Of a stretch of DNA of 64,000 nt, positions 17,056 through 25,547 are shown piece by piece. Position numbers and translations under genes: made by a program. Below the pieces are notes generated by a model that was given only the letters and a program-made list of their open reading frames with translations, was not told where the DNA came from and ran no database searches. This DNA is from Pandoraea anapnoica. Its GTDB lineage: Bacteria; Pseudomonadota; Gammaproteobacteria; Burkholderiales; Burkholderiaceae. Within the stretch, counting starts at the first letter, position 1. Each line of letters opens with the position of its first letter. The stretch is from assembly GCF_902459765.1 (NCBI RefSeq), contig NZ_CABPSP010000013.1, forward strand, positions 173,914-237,913. The letters run 5' to 3'.

Positions 17056-17592
17056 ATGCCCCTGACAACTTTGACACGCGGCTCCCACGGCGGACTGCGA
17101 GTTAGCCCCCGATGGCCCGCGCGCTGCGTTCGTGTGGATGAGGCTGTTCTGAAAGCCCTTCAGCATATTCAGACGCAACTGCCCGAAGGAATCACGCTGA
17201 TTCTCACTAGAGGATATGAGGCCCACGCGTCCCAACTCGGCTTCGCGAGGACGCAGTTCCGCAAGTTCGGCATCGGCGTGTTTCGTCGGCTGTACCCAAA
17301 TCGGCAACATGAGATCACCGATATTTTTGGCAGCAACGGCCACGATATCGACGGCACACATGTCGACGTTTCGTTCTGCGTAAACGGACGCCGCATCCGC
17401 ATGCTGCCGCTTGGCGTCTTCACCCCTTCAAGCTGGCAGCAGCGCCGGGTCCGGCGGCACGCATCATCCCTGAACTGCATCCTCACTTTGCTAAAGCAAT
17501 ATGGATTTCAGATCCACTGCAATGCAACTGAGCGTTTGCAGATTCATTGCGACTTCCGACCCGACCAGGAATTCCGGAGCGCCGCGCTTTGA
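17056..17592 (+). CDS. hypothetical protein, weakly like M15/VanX-type DD-peptidases
   Basis: A 178-residue reading frame. The middle contains LILTRGYEAHASQLGFART, then NGHDIDGTHVDVSF, and near the end RLQIHCDF. This layout (R near a G-Y pair, a His/Asp motif, then a His after about 70 residues) recalls the zinc site of M15 D-alanyl-D-alanine peptidases. The spacing is not canonical and the usual E-x-W-H is absent. There is no signal peptide and no clear ribosome site upstream of ATG 17056. It is flanked by the FGE gene and by the convergent gamma-glutamyltransferase gene, and belongs to neither unit. If it is real, a cytoplasmic peptidase-like protein of degraded or atypical type is the best description. 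Confidence 0.5.
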   Translation: MPLTTLTRGSHGGLRVSPRWPARCVRVDEAVLKALQHIQTQLPEGITLILTRGYEAHASQLGFARTQFRKFGIGVFRRLYPNRQHEITDIFGSNGHDIDGTHVDVSFCVNGRRIRMLPLGVFTPSSWQQRRVRRHASSLNCILTLLKQYGFQIHCNATERLQIHCDFRPDQEFRSAAL

Positions 17593-17665
17593 TCACGTAG
17601 ACGTTCCCGGCGAATCCAATGTCGGTTGTCGACTTCCAGTAGATGATGACGTGCGCCGATTGGCG

Positions 17666-19306
17666 CTAAACCGCCAACGCCGCCCCATCGCTGCGAGGAT
17701 CGTGTGCGCCTGTTGCCACGCCGTCCGCCGCAATCGCGATGACGCCCGCCTGTCCGGCCAGCGGGCTGTGGGCGGGTAACGGCGTCACCGAGTGTCCGAG
17801 CTCGCTGAGGCTGTCGAATACCCACTGCCCGGCATCACGCTCAAGTTTGAGATTGTCCCGGCTGTCGGAGAACGTGCGCCCGAGCAGAAAGCGCGGATGG
17901 GATAACGCTTCTTGCGGAGACATCCCGAAGTCGATCAGTCGGGTCAGCAATGCGCTCAGCGTTTGCGGTTGTCCGTCGGCCCCCTGTGTGCCGTACAACA
18001 ACCGTGCGCGCCCGCCCTTCAGATACATGCCCGGATTGAGCGTGTGAAACGGTCGCTTGCCAGGCATGAGCGCATTCGGATGCGCGCTCCCAGCGGGACG
18101 AAACGCTGCGCCCCGGTTGTGCCAAAGCACGCCGGTATCGCCCGCCATCACACCGCTTCCCCAATCGAAATAGATCGTTTGCAGAACGCTCACGGCCCGG
18201 CCAGCGGCGTCGGTCGCGGCGAAATACACCGTATCCCCATCGCGAAACCGATGAGGCCAATCGAGCGCCGCACGATTGTCGATTCTCGATGCGGCGGCCC
18301 GGAGATGGTCGTCCGACAGCATCGCCGCGAGGGGAACGTCGACGAATTCCGGATCCGCGACGTATCGGTCGCGATCGAGGAATGCCTGCTTCACGGCTTC
18401 GACCAGTCGGTGGTAATACGTCGCGCTGCCATGCTCGCAGTCTTTCAGTCCGATGCGTTCGAGAATGCCCATGATCTGGAGCGTCGTGACGCCCTGCGTG
18501 GGCGGCGGCATCGTCGCGAGCACGCCGTCTGCATAGGGCATCGTCAACGCAGGCGACACATGCACACGTGTGGCGGCAAGATCTTCGCGCGTGAGCGGAG
18601 CGCCTGCCGCCTGCAAGCCCTGCGCCATGCGGGCGGCCAGCTCGCCCTCATAGAATTCGCGCGGGCCGCCGTCTGCCAGCCGACGCAGTGTCGTCGCCAG
18701 TGCCGGTTGACGAAATATCTCGCCCGCAGCCGGGGCGCGACCGCCGGGCAGAAACGTTTGTGCGAAGCCACGCCACGTCGACGCGTCGTGCATCTCGTCG
18801 GCGCGATACGTGTACCAGAAGTCCTGAGAGCGACTCGTCGGGAATCCCGCGTCGGCGGCGGCGATCGCCGGTGCGAGCAACGATGCCCACGACAATCGCC
18901 CGCCCCATGTGTCGCGGCTAATGCGGAACGCCGCTTCCCATGCCGCCACCGTAGCCGCCGAGGTCAATGCGGCGCACGGCCCGCGCACGGGAATGGCCTC
19001 GCCACCGAGCCAACGCGACGGCAGATCTCGCGCCGCCTGTCCGATGCCGGAGATGGCAAGCGGCGCTGTGCCGCCCTCGGACGCACCGTCGGCGACAAGC
19101 CAGAAACCGTCTCCGCCGAGGCCGGTGAAGTGAGGCATCGTTACGCACAGCATTGCGGCCATGGCGATGCCCGCTTCGATGGCGTTTCCGCCTTGTTGCA
19201 ACACGTCGCGGCCCACAGCACTCGCAAGCGTGTGCGGGCTGGTGACCAGTCCACGACAGCCACTCGCGGCGCCGGGCGACGCACAAACCGCCGTGTCACG
19301 CATCAT
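17666..19306 (-). CDS. gamma-glutamyltransferase-family hydrolase, apparently cytoplasmic
   Basis: A 546-residue member of the Ntn-hydrolase gamma-glutamyltranspeptidase family. The start (LVTSPHTLASAVGRDVLQQG, GGNAIEAGIA) and the GLGGDGFWL segment are typical. The autoprocessing and nucleophile threonine is Thr359 in GDTVYFAATD, followed by WGSGVMAGDTGVLWHNRG as in the small subunit of active enzymes. There is no signal peptide, unlike classical periplasmic GGTs, so it probably acts on an imported amide or gamma-glutamyl compound. Its start overlaps the stop of the ABC-transporter fusion gene by 4 bp, as last gene of the operon, so the importer probably supplies its substrate. Confidence 0.9.
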   Translation of the reverse strand: MMRDTAVCASPGAASGCRGLVTSPHTLASAVGRDVLQQGGNAIEAGIAMAAMLCVTMPHFTGLGGDGFWLVADGASEGGTAPLAISGIGQAARDLPSRWLGGEAIPVRGPCAALTSAATVAAWEAAFRISRDTWGGRLSWASLLAPAIAAADAGFPTSRSQDFWYTYRADEMHDASTWRGFAQTFLPGGRAPAAGEIFRQPALATTLRRLADGGPREFYEGELAARMAQGLQAAGAPLTREDLAATRVHVSPALTMPYADGVLATMPPPTQGVTTLQIMGILERIGLKDCEHGSATYYHRLVEAVKQAFLDRDRYVADPEFVDVPLAAMLSDDHLRAAASRIDNRAALDWPHRFRDGDTVYFAATDAAGRAVSVLQTIYFDWGSGVMAGDTGVLWHNRGAAFRPAGSAHPNALMPGKRPFHTLNPGMYLKGGRARLLYGTQGADGQPQTLSALLTRLIDFGMSPQEALSHPRFLLGRTFSDSRDNLKLERDAGQWVFDSLSELGHSVTPLPAHSPLAGQAGVIAIAADGVATGAHDPRSDGAALAV

Positions 19307-21912
19307 GCTGCCGCCCCTGCGTCATGCTCACCCCCGAGATACGCTGCCGCCAGACGCGCGTCACCTGCCAGTTCGCTCGCCGCTGCGCTGACCGTCACAC
19401 GTCCCTCTTCGAGAACGTAGCCACGGTCGGCAATTGACAGCGCCATGGCGGCCATCTGGTCGACGAGCAGCATCGAGAGCGATTCGCGACGCAGTGCGTC
19501 GAGCGACGCAAACAACGACGCAATGACTTTCGGGGCTAGACCGAGCGAAGGCTCGTCGAGCAACAACACGCGCGGCGAGGACATTAACGCTCGCGCAATT
19601 GCCAGCATTTGCTGCTCGCCGCCGGAGAGCAAGCCCGCGCGTTGATGCTGGCGCTCATGCAGTCGCGGGTAGCGTGCAAACATCTGCGCGATGCGTGCGT
19701 CGAGCGTGGCGCGCGGCAAACGCCCGCACGGGAAAGCGCCGAGACGCAGATTGTCGAGGACCGACAACTCGGGGAACACCTGCCGCCCCTCCGGCACGAG
19801 TACCACGCCCAGCGCCGCTATCTGCGCAGCGTCCAGACGTGACAGATCGCGCCCATTGAAGGTGATGCCGCCCTTGACCGGACGATGCAGTCCCGCGAGT
19901 GCGCGCATGAGCGTCGACTTGCCCGCGCCGTTGGCACCGAGCAGGGCGACGAGTTCTCCTTCGCGCACCTGAATCGACACGTCGTGCAACACCGGCGCTG
20001 CGCCGTAGTCCGCCGTCAACTTGCCGACGCCGAGGATTTCCGGCGTCACTGCCTTTTCGCGCACTGTAGGGGCCGTCGCCGCGCCGGTCGCGTCGGGGAC
20101 CGACGCCCCCAGATAGGCCTCACGTACCCGCTCGTCATGACGAATCGCGGCGGGAGAGCCCTGCGCGAGAAAGCGCCCTGCGTCAATCACGACGATGCCG
20201 TCCGATACGCCCATCACCAGCGACATATCGTGTTCGACGAGTCCGACGGTGACGCCGCTGTCGGCAATGCGACGCAACAGCTTGCCCAACTGAGCCTTGT
20301 CCTGCGTCGAGAGCCCGGCCGCCGGCTCATCGAGGAGCAGCACCGATGGACGCGTCGCCAATGCTCGCGCGATTTCGACCAGACGCCGGTCGACGTGCGC
20401 GAGATCCGCCGCCATCAGCTCGACGTCACCCAGATAGCCGCACGCACGCAGCAACGCCAGGGCCTCCCGGCGCGGTGCCTCGCCTCGCATCCGGGCGCTG
20501 CCGAGCAGAGCACCGAGACGTCCGGCACTGCGTGCCAGCGTGACGTTATCGAGCACGCTCATGCCACCGAACAATTGCGACGTCTGATACGTGCGCGCCA
20601 CCCCACGCCGCGCGCTGTCGCAAGCGCCGCGCGCCAGCAGTGCGTGACCGCCCAGCGCACGTGTGCCGGACAGCGGCCGGTAAAAGCCCGAGAGCATATT
20701 GAGGACCGTCGACTTGCCTGCGCCGTTGGGCCCGATCAGGCTGGTCACCTGGCCCGCAGGCAACGTGAACGAAAGATCGGCGACGGCCTTGACGCCCCCG
20801 AAGGTCATCGTCAGTCCCTGCGCGATCAGCCCCTTTCGTTGCGATGTCTCAAGCACCGGCAGGGCGAGTGTCGATGTCGCCGCGAGATCCGTGCTGTCCG
20901 ACACGACACGTTTGCGCGACATCCACCATTGCCCGAGCACTCCGATGACGCCATTGGGTGCGCCCCACAGCACGACCAGCAGCAACACGCCGAAGCACAA
21001 CAGACGCATGTTCTCCAGACTCGCCAGAAACTCTGGCAGCAGGCCTACGATTGCGGCCCCGACGAGCGGTCCCGCAATCGTGCCCGCCCCGCCAATCATC
21101 ACGACAAGCACGAAGAGAATCGATTGCAGGAAGGAAAACATGCCCGGTGTGACCATGCCTTGCAGCGGCGCAAAGAGTCCGCCCGCCAGACCGGCGAGCG
21201 CGGCGGAAAATGCAAATGCCATCGCCTTCACAACCAGCGGGTCGACACCGATCGATGCGGCCGCCGTCTCGCTGTCGCGCACCGCACGCATGGCAGCGCC
21301 CCAGGTGCCACGTGAAATACGAACGTAGATGACGAGTGCGACCGCCAGCACCGCCAGCGCGGCCACGGCCACCACCCGTTCGCTGCCTGCTATGCCGAAT
21401 ACGCCTGGCGGCATCACGCCCATCAGTCCGTTCTGGCCACCGGTCAACGTGCGCCATTCCACTGCGCCATGCTCGACGATGAACCCGAACGCAATCGTCA
21501 CCATCGCGAGCCCGGGCCCGCGTACGCGCAGCGCCGGTAATGCCAGCACCGCGCCGGTGAGTGCCGCGATGACGCCACCCGCCAGCCACGCTGGCCAGAA
21601 CGGCCAGCCTGCCTGTGTGGTCAGAATCGCCACGGCGTAGGCGCCAATCGCATAGAAGCCAACATGGCCGAACGACACCTGCCCGGTCAAACCCAGCAGA
21701 AGGTTAAGGCCCACACCGCAGATAGCCAGCAGTGCCACGCCCGCGATCACCACCACGAAATAGCCGTTCACCACACACGCCGCACCGGCCATCGACAGGA
21801 GCGCGACGGCGATTGCGCCGCCCAATGCCAGATCGTCGCGCGAACGCCGGCGCGTCGCCGTTGCGCGAGCGCTGTCGGCTTTCGATGCCATTTTCAACAC
21901 GGAATCGCTCAT
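19303..21912 (-). CDS. fused HAAT ABC importer: LivM-type permease + LivG- and LivF-type ATPases
   Basis: One 869-residue polypeptide contains three subunits that are normally separate. Residues about 28-335 are a LivM-type permease (GLNLLLGLTGQVSFGHVGFY). Residues about 360-600 are a LivG-like ATPase with Walker A GPNGAGKST near 392, Walker B VLLLDEPAAGLS and the longer LivG-type insert. Residues about 630-865 are a LivF-like ATPase with Walker A GANGAGKST near 654, signature LLSGGEQQM and VLLLDEPSLGLAP. Short linkers separate the domains. No frameshift is needed, so the fusion is genuine. It imports branched-chain amino acids or, given the neighbours, a related amide or gamma-glutamyl compound. 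The start overlaps the stop of the LivH gene by 4 bp. Confidence 0.93.
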   Translation of the reverse strand: MSDSVLKMASKADSARATATRRRSRDDLALGGAIAVALLSMAGAACVVNGYFVVVIAGVALLAICGVGLNLLLGLTGQVSFGHVGFYAIGAYAVAILTTQAGWPFWPAWLAGGVIAALTGAVLALPALRVRGPGLAMVTIAFGFIVEHGAVEWRTLTGGQNGLMGVMPPGVFGIAGSERVVAVAALAVLAVALVIYVRISRGTWGAAMRAVRDSETAAASIGVDPLVVKAMAFAFSAALAGLAGGLFAPLQGMVTPGMFSFLQSILFVLVVMIGGAGTIAGPLVGAAIVGLLPEFLASLENMRLLCFGVLLLVVLWGAPNGVIGVLGQWWMSRKRVVSDSTDLAATSTLALPVLETSQRKGLIAQGLTMTFGGVKAVADLSFTLPAGQVTSLIGPNGAGKSTVLNMLSGFYRPLSGTRALGGHALLARGACDSARRGVARTYQTSQLFGGMSVLDNVTLARSAGRLGALLGSARMRGEAPRREALALLRACGYLGDVELMAADLAHVDRRLVEIARALATRPSVLLLDEPAAGLSTQDKAQLGKLLRRIADSGVTVGLVEHDMSLVMGVSDGIVVIDAGRFLAQGSPAAIRHDERVREAYLGASVPDATGAATAPTVREKAVTPEILGVGKLTADYGAAPVLHDVSIQVREGELVALLGANGAGKSTLMRALAGLHRPVKGGITFNGRDLSRLDAAQIAALGVVLVPEGRQVFPELSVLDNLRLGAFPCGRLPRATLDARIAQMFARYPRLHERQHQRAGLLSGGEQQMLAIARALMSSPRVLLLDEPSLGLAPKVIASLFASLDALRRESLSMLLVDQMAAMALSIADRGYVLEEGRVTVSAAASELAGDARLAAAYLGGEHDAGAAA

Positions 21913-22787
21913 ACCTTACGTACCTCCGCGCGGCCGAACATGCCGTCCGGACGCATTGCCAGCAACACGATAACCAGACCGAACGTGATGATTTGTGTGT
22001 AGCCGGATCCGAGCGTCGCCGTGATCATCGCCTCGGCAATGCCGAACAGCAGACCGGCGATCATCACGCCCCACGCGCTGGACAATCCGCCCAGAATGGC
22101 GACAGCAAAGGCCTTGAGGCCGAAGACCGTGCCCATGTCCGCCTGCACATTGAACAGCGGCGCGATGAGCACGCCGGCAATCCCGGCAAGCAGCGTCGAG
22201 ACAGCGAAGGCCCCGGCGATGGTGCGCCGGATCGGAATGCCCATGAGGCGCGCCGCATCCCGGTTCTGCACAACGGCGAGCATGGCGATGCCCCAGCGCG
22301 AGCGTCGCAAGATGTAATGCAGCACGCCTGCGAGCGCGAGACCGACGACGGGGATCAACAGTTGCAGCGGATACACGCCGAGCCCGGTGCCGCCGATCTG
22401 CAACGCGCTTTGCGCGAGCGGCGAGGGCAGGCTGCGCGGCTCCGTGCCGAAAGTCAGCATGACGAGGTTATCGAGCACGATACCGAGCGCCACCGTCGCC
22501 ATGAGCCACGCGCTCGAACCGCGTCGCACGAACGGCTGCACTGCGAGCCGCTCGACCACCAGACCGTAGACCGCGCACAGCGCGAGCGCTGCGGCGACGG
22601 CGAGCGGCATCGGCCAGCCGAGCGTCTGCGAAAACGTGTACGCCAGTACGGCGCCCAGCATCATCGAGCTGCCCTGCGCGAAGTTGACCGTCGCGCTGAC
22701 GGCGAAAGTCAGATGAAAGCCCAGTGCCATGAGACCGTACATACTGCCGAGCCCCAGGCCGGCGACGAGCGCCGAGATCCATTGCAT
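21909..22787 (-). CDS. HAAT-family ABC permease, LivH type
   Basis: A 292-residue inner-membrane permease with about eight hydrophobic segments and the LivH landmarks GLGSMYGLMALGFHL, VNFAQGSSMMLGA and the C-terminal GLLFGIAEAMI. It forms the translocation pore together with the permease part of the downstream fusion protein. Residues EAMIT carry the coupling-helix region expected for contact with the ATPases. It is the second gene of the operon, 83 bp after the binding protein. GGACATCTC upstream of the ATG includes a plausible ribosome site. Confidence 0.93.
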   Translation of the reverse strand: MQWISALVAGLGLGSMYGLMALGFHLTFAVSATVNFAQGSSMMLGAVLAYTFSQTLGWPMPLAVAAALALCAVYGLVVERLAVQPFVRRGSSAWLMATVALGIVLDNLVMLTFGTEPRSLPSPLAQSALQIGGTGLGVYPLQLLIPVVGLALAGVLHYILRRSRWGIAMLAVVQNRDAARLMGIPIRRTIAGAFAVSTLLAGIAGVLIAPLFNVQADMGTVFGLKAFAVAILGGLSSAWGVMIAGLLFGIAEAMITATLGSGYTQIITFGLVIVLLAMRPDGMFGRAEVRKV

Positions 22788-22870
22788 GAGATGTCCTCCG
22801 GGACGCTGCGTCGGCAGCGCCCGTTCGTTGACGCCGTCGTGTCACCGACGACGCAGGCATTACGTAAGCA

Positions 22871-24145
22871 TTACTTCGCCGCGACCTTTGCCCCTGCGGC
22901 GGCCACCGGCACGATGCGGTTGTCGATGAATTGCGCCCACACGTAGTCCTGCGCAGAGAGCGCGTCGTGCTGCTGCTCGCTGAACGGTTTCACGTAGGTC
23001 TTGATGAGGCCCTCGTAGCGGTCGATCTTGTAAAAGCCTGCGCGGATCGCATCGCCGTTGGTCGAGCCGGCGCGGTCGATGGCGAGCGCCGTGAGACGCA
23101 TCGCGTCGTAGGCGTTGGCGACACCCACCGCTGGCGTGATGTCGTCCGGCCCCTTGATGTCGGGGTACTTCGCCTTGAGTGCAGCCACCACCCGCACACT
23201 CACCGGCGACGTCGCACCGAAGAAGCTGTACGTCTGCACGAAGTGCACCGTTCTGGCGTTGGGACCGGCGAGTTCGGTGAAGCGCCCGCCTGCCGGGCCC
23301 CAGTGGGAGACGATGGGCACCTTCCAGCCCATACGGTCGAGCGACTTCACGACCTGCGCCGAGGGGCCGACGTTGCCGACCATGAGCAGCGTGTCCGCAC
23401 CGGCAGCCTTCAGACGTCCCAATTGCGGTGTGACGTCCACGTCGTTGGCTTCGAACTTCTCGACCGCCGCAGGCTTCATGCCTTTTGCCGAAAGCGCCGC
23501 GACGATGCCTTTTTCGTTCGATTCCCCCCACGGGTTGTTCACGAGAATGAGGCCGAGCTTCTTCGCACCGAAGGTCTGCTGCGCGTAGTTCACCATCGCG
23601 CCGTCGACGATCTCGTCGACCGCCGAGACGCGGAACACGTAGTTCGGATTCGCACCGTTGCGGGTAATCGGCGTGCCTGCCGCCCACGGTCCCATGAACG
23701 GCACCTTTTCCTGATTGGCGATCGGGACGATGGCCATCGAGACCGGCGTGTCCAGCCCGCCAAAGAGCACCGCCACCTTGTCCTTGTAAATCAGTTCGCG
23801 CGCGGCGAGCACGCCCTTGGCCGGGTTGCCCTCGTCATCGCGACGCACCAGTTCGAGTTTGCGACCGCCGAGCACGCCGCCGCTCGCGTTGATCTCGTCG
23901 ATGGCGATGGTCATGCCGCGCGTCAACGCGTCACCCGCTCGCGCCGACTGGCCGGAGAGCGCGGTGACGAGACCAATCTTGATCGTTTCCGCCGCATAAC
24001 CCGAAACGCTGGCAAACGTCATACTCGCTGCCGCCAGGGCGAGCGCGCCAGAGCGAAGCCAGCGGCGGCGGGTGGGGGCGGCGAGCGGTGCCGGGCCCCC
24101 GGTGAGGGCAGAGCAGGGGGTATGGCGACGTGCAGAGGCAGACAT
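22871..24145 (-). CDS. ABC transporter substrate-binding protein, LivK/Leu-Ile-Val type
   Basis: Periplasmic type I binding protein of 424 residues. Of several in-frame starts, the ATG at 24145 is chosen because GGAG stands at the right distance upstream. A long signal region (RRRWLRSGALALAAASMTFA) ends near GYAAE; RRRW hints at a twin-arginine-like n-region, though Sec is equally possible. The mature protein begins ETIKIGLVTALSGQSARAGD, the standard start of the family, with INASGGVLGGRKLELV shortly after. It captures the substrate for the fused importer. As the first gene of the operon, it should have the promoter in the 390-bp divergent region 24146-24535. Confidence 0.93.
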   Translation of the reverse strand: MSASARRHTPCSALTGGPAPLAAPTRRRWLRSGALALAAASMTFASVSGYAAETIKIGLVTALSGQSARAGDALTRGMTIAIDEINASGGVLGGRKLELVRRDDEGNPAKGVLAARELIYKDKVAVLFGGLDTPVSMAIVPIANQEKVPFMGPWAAGTPITRNGANPNYVFRVSAVDEIVDGAMVNYAQQTFGAKKLGLILVNNPWGESNEKGIVAALSAKGMKPAAVEKFEANDVDVTPQLGRLKAAGADTLLMVGNVGPSAQVVKSLDRMGWKVPIVSHWGPAGGRFTELAGPNARTVHFVQTYSFFGATSPVSVRVVAALKAKYPDIKGPDDITPAVGVANAYDAMRLTALAIDRAGSTNGDAIRAGFYKIDRYEGLIKTYVKPFSEQQHDALSAQDYVWAQFIDNRIVPVAAAGAKVAAK

Positions 24146-24535
24146 GAGCAATCTCCGTAAGAACACATAAGACACATCTGAAGCGATTCAAAGACGGGGA
24201 GCGCTCTGGCATCGGGCACTCCTCACTACGTGTTCGCCGTACGCAAGAGGCGTGCCACCACGTCGACATTCCATGGCAATCGCCTTGCACGATATGCGCG
24301 GCAATGTGTTGACGATCTGGCATTGAAATTGCGAACGATTCTGTGGGGTGTTCGTTGACGACGCGTTTTGCGCCAACTCGGAACGCGCGCGCACTGCGGC
24401 AGTGCGCGGATGTTTCAAGACGGCTCATGACGCGGGTGCATGTCCGGCCGTGCAGTTGCCCGACGCCGGGCAAGCGATTCGAACAACGAACGATTCGAGG
24501 ATGAATGAACGGCCTTAGTCGCTGAGCCTGCTGCG
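24146..24535. promoter_or_regulatory. divergent control region with 21-bp palindrome
   Basis: This 390-bp gap separates the ABC importer operon (leftward) from the deacetylase-GntR genes (rightward) and should hold both promoters. No gene is supported inside it. A perfect inverted repeat with 10-bp arms and a one-base centre lies at 24388-24408 (core CACTGCGGCAGTG). It could bind the GntR regulator encoded nearby or form an mRNA hairpin. Confidence 0.45.
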
Positions 24536-25540
24536 ATGCCGTACCGTAATGACGACATACCGATGACTTCTGCACTGACGCTTCCGGAACGTGACGATCT
24601 GGCGAACGACGACACGCGCTTCGGCGCATTGCGTTCTCACGACCGCTTCGACTACCTGCCGATCACGGCGCGTGATACGTATCGATGGCCCAATGGCGCG
24701 CGCCTGGCCGTCTATCTGGGTTTCAATCTGGAGCACTTCGCCTTTGGGGAGGGTATGGGGGCGAATCTCGGCCCCGTCTCGCCGCAGCCGGACGTGCTCA
24801 ATTTCAGCTGGCGCGAATACGGCAATCGGGTCGGCGCATGGCGTTGCCTGGACTTGTTCGACGATCTGTCGATGCCCGCAGGTATCGTGCTCAACACATC
24901 GCTGCTCGATCATTGCCCTGCGCTCGTGCACGCCTGTGTCGCTCGCGGCGACGAACTGATCGGACACGGCCACACGAATGCGCAACGTCAGAGCGATTTC
25001 GAGCCCGCGCACGAGCACGATCTGCTCATGCACTGCCGGTCGCGTCTGGCGCAGGCGACGGGATGTGCGCCCACGGGATGGCTCTCGCCGTGGATATCGG
25101 AGACGCATCACACGCCGGATCTGCTGGCTCGCACCGGCTACCGCTATACGCTGAACTGGTGCCACGACGACCGTCCGGTGCGCATGCGAACCGCCCACGG
25201 AACGCTCTGGTCGGTGCCCTATCCTCAGGAGGTCAACGACATTCCGATGATCGTCGGCCGTCAGCTGGACGGCATAGCATTCGCCGACATGATTGCCGAC
25301 AATTTCGACGAGATGTACGCGCAGGCCGAACACCCGACCCGGGCTCAGCCGCTGGTCATGGGTATCGCGTTGCATCCGTATCTCGTAGGGCAGCCCTACC
25401 GGTTGCGGCACCTGCGCCGCGTGCTCACACCGATCGTGCAAGCCGCACAGCGCGGTGAGATATGGCTCACCCGCCCGGGCGACATCGCCGCACACGTCGC
25501 CTCGGTCAGTCTGACGCAGCCCGATGCCGTGATGGGGTGA
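24536..25540 (+). CDS. polysaccharide-deacetylase (NodB-fold) family protein, PuuE/PgdA-like
   Basis: A 334-residue cytoplasmic carbohydrate-esterase-4-fold protein of the group that includes allantoinase PuuE and PgdA-like peptidoglycan deacetylases. Landmarks are WPNGARLAVYLGFNLEH, the metal motif region ELIGHGHTNAQ, PTGWLSPWISETHHTPDLL and a C-terminal MGIALHPYLVGQPYR. It has no signal peptide, which favours hydrolysis of a small amide over cell-wall work. The start is uncertain: ATG 24536 has only a weak GAGC upstream, and ATG 24563 is an in-frame alternative. It lies 7 bp before the GntR gene and points away from the importer operon, so all may serve one amide or amino-compound pathway. 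Confidence 0.88.
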   Translation: MPYRNDDIPMTSALTLPERDDLANDDTRFGALRSHDRFDYLPITARDTYRWPNGARLAVYLGFNLEHFAFGEGMGANLGPVSPQPDVLNFSWREYGNRVGAWRCLDLFDDLSMPAGIVLNTSLLDHCPALVHACVARGDELIGHGHTNAQRQSDFEPAHEHDLLMHCRSRLAQATGCAPTGWLSPWISETHHTPDLLARTGYRYTLNWCHDDRPVRMRTAHGTLWSVPYPQEVNDIPMIVGRQLDGIAFADMIADNFDEMYAQAEHPTRAQPLVMGIALHPYLVGQPYRLRHLRRVLTPIVQAAQRGEIWLTRPGDIAAHVASVSLTQPDAVMG

Positions 25541-25547
25541 GGGCATC

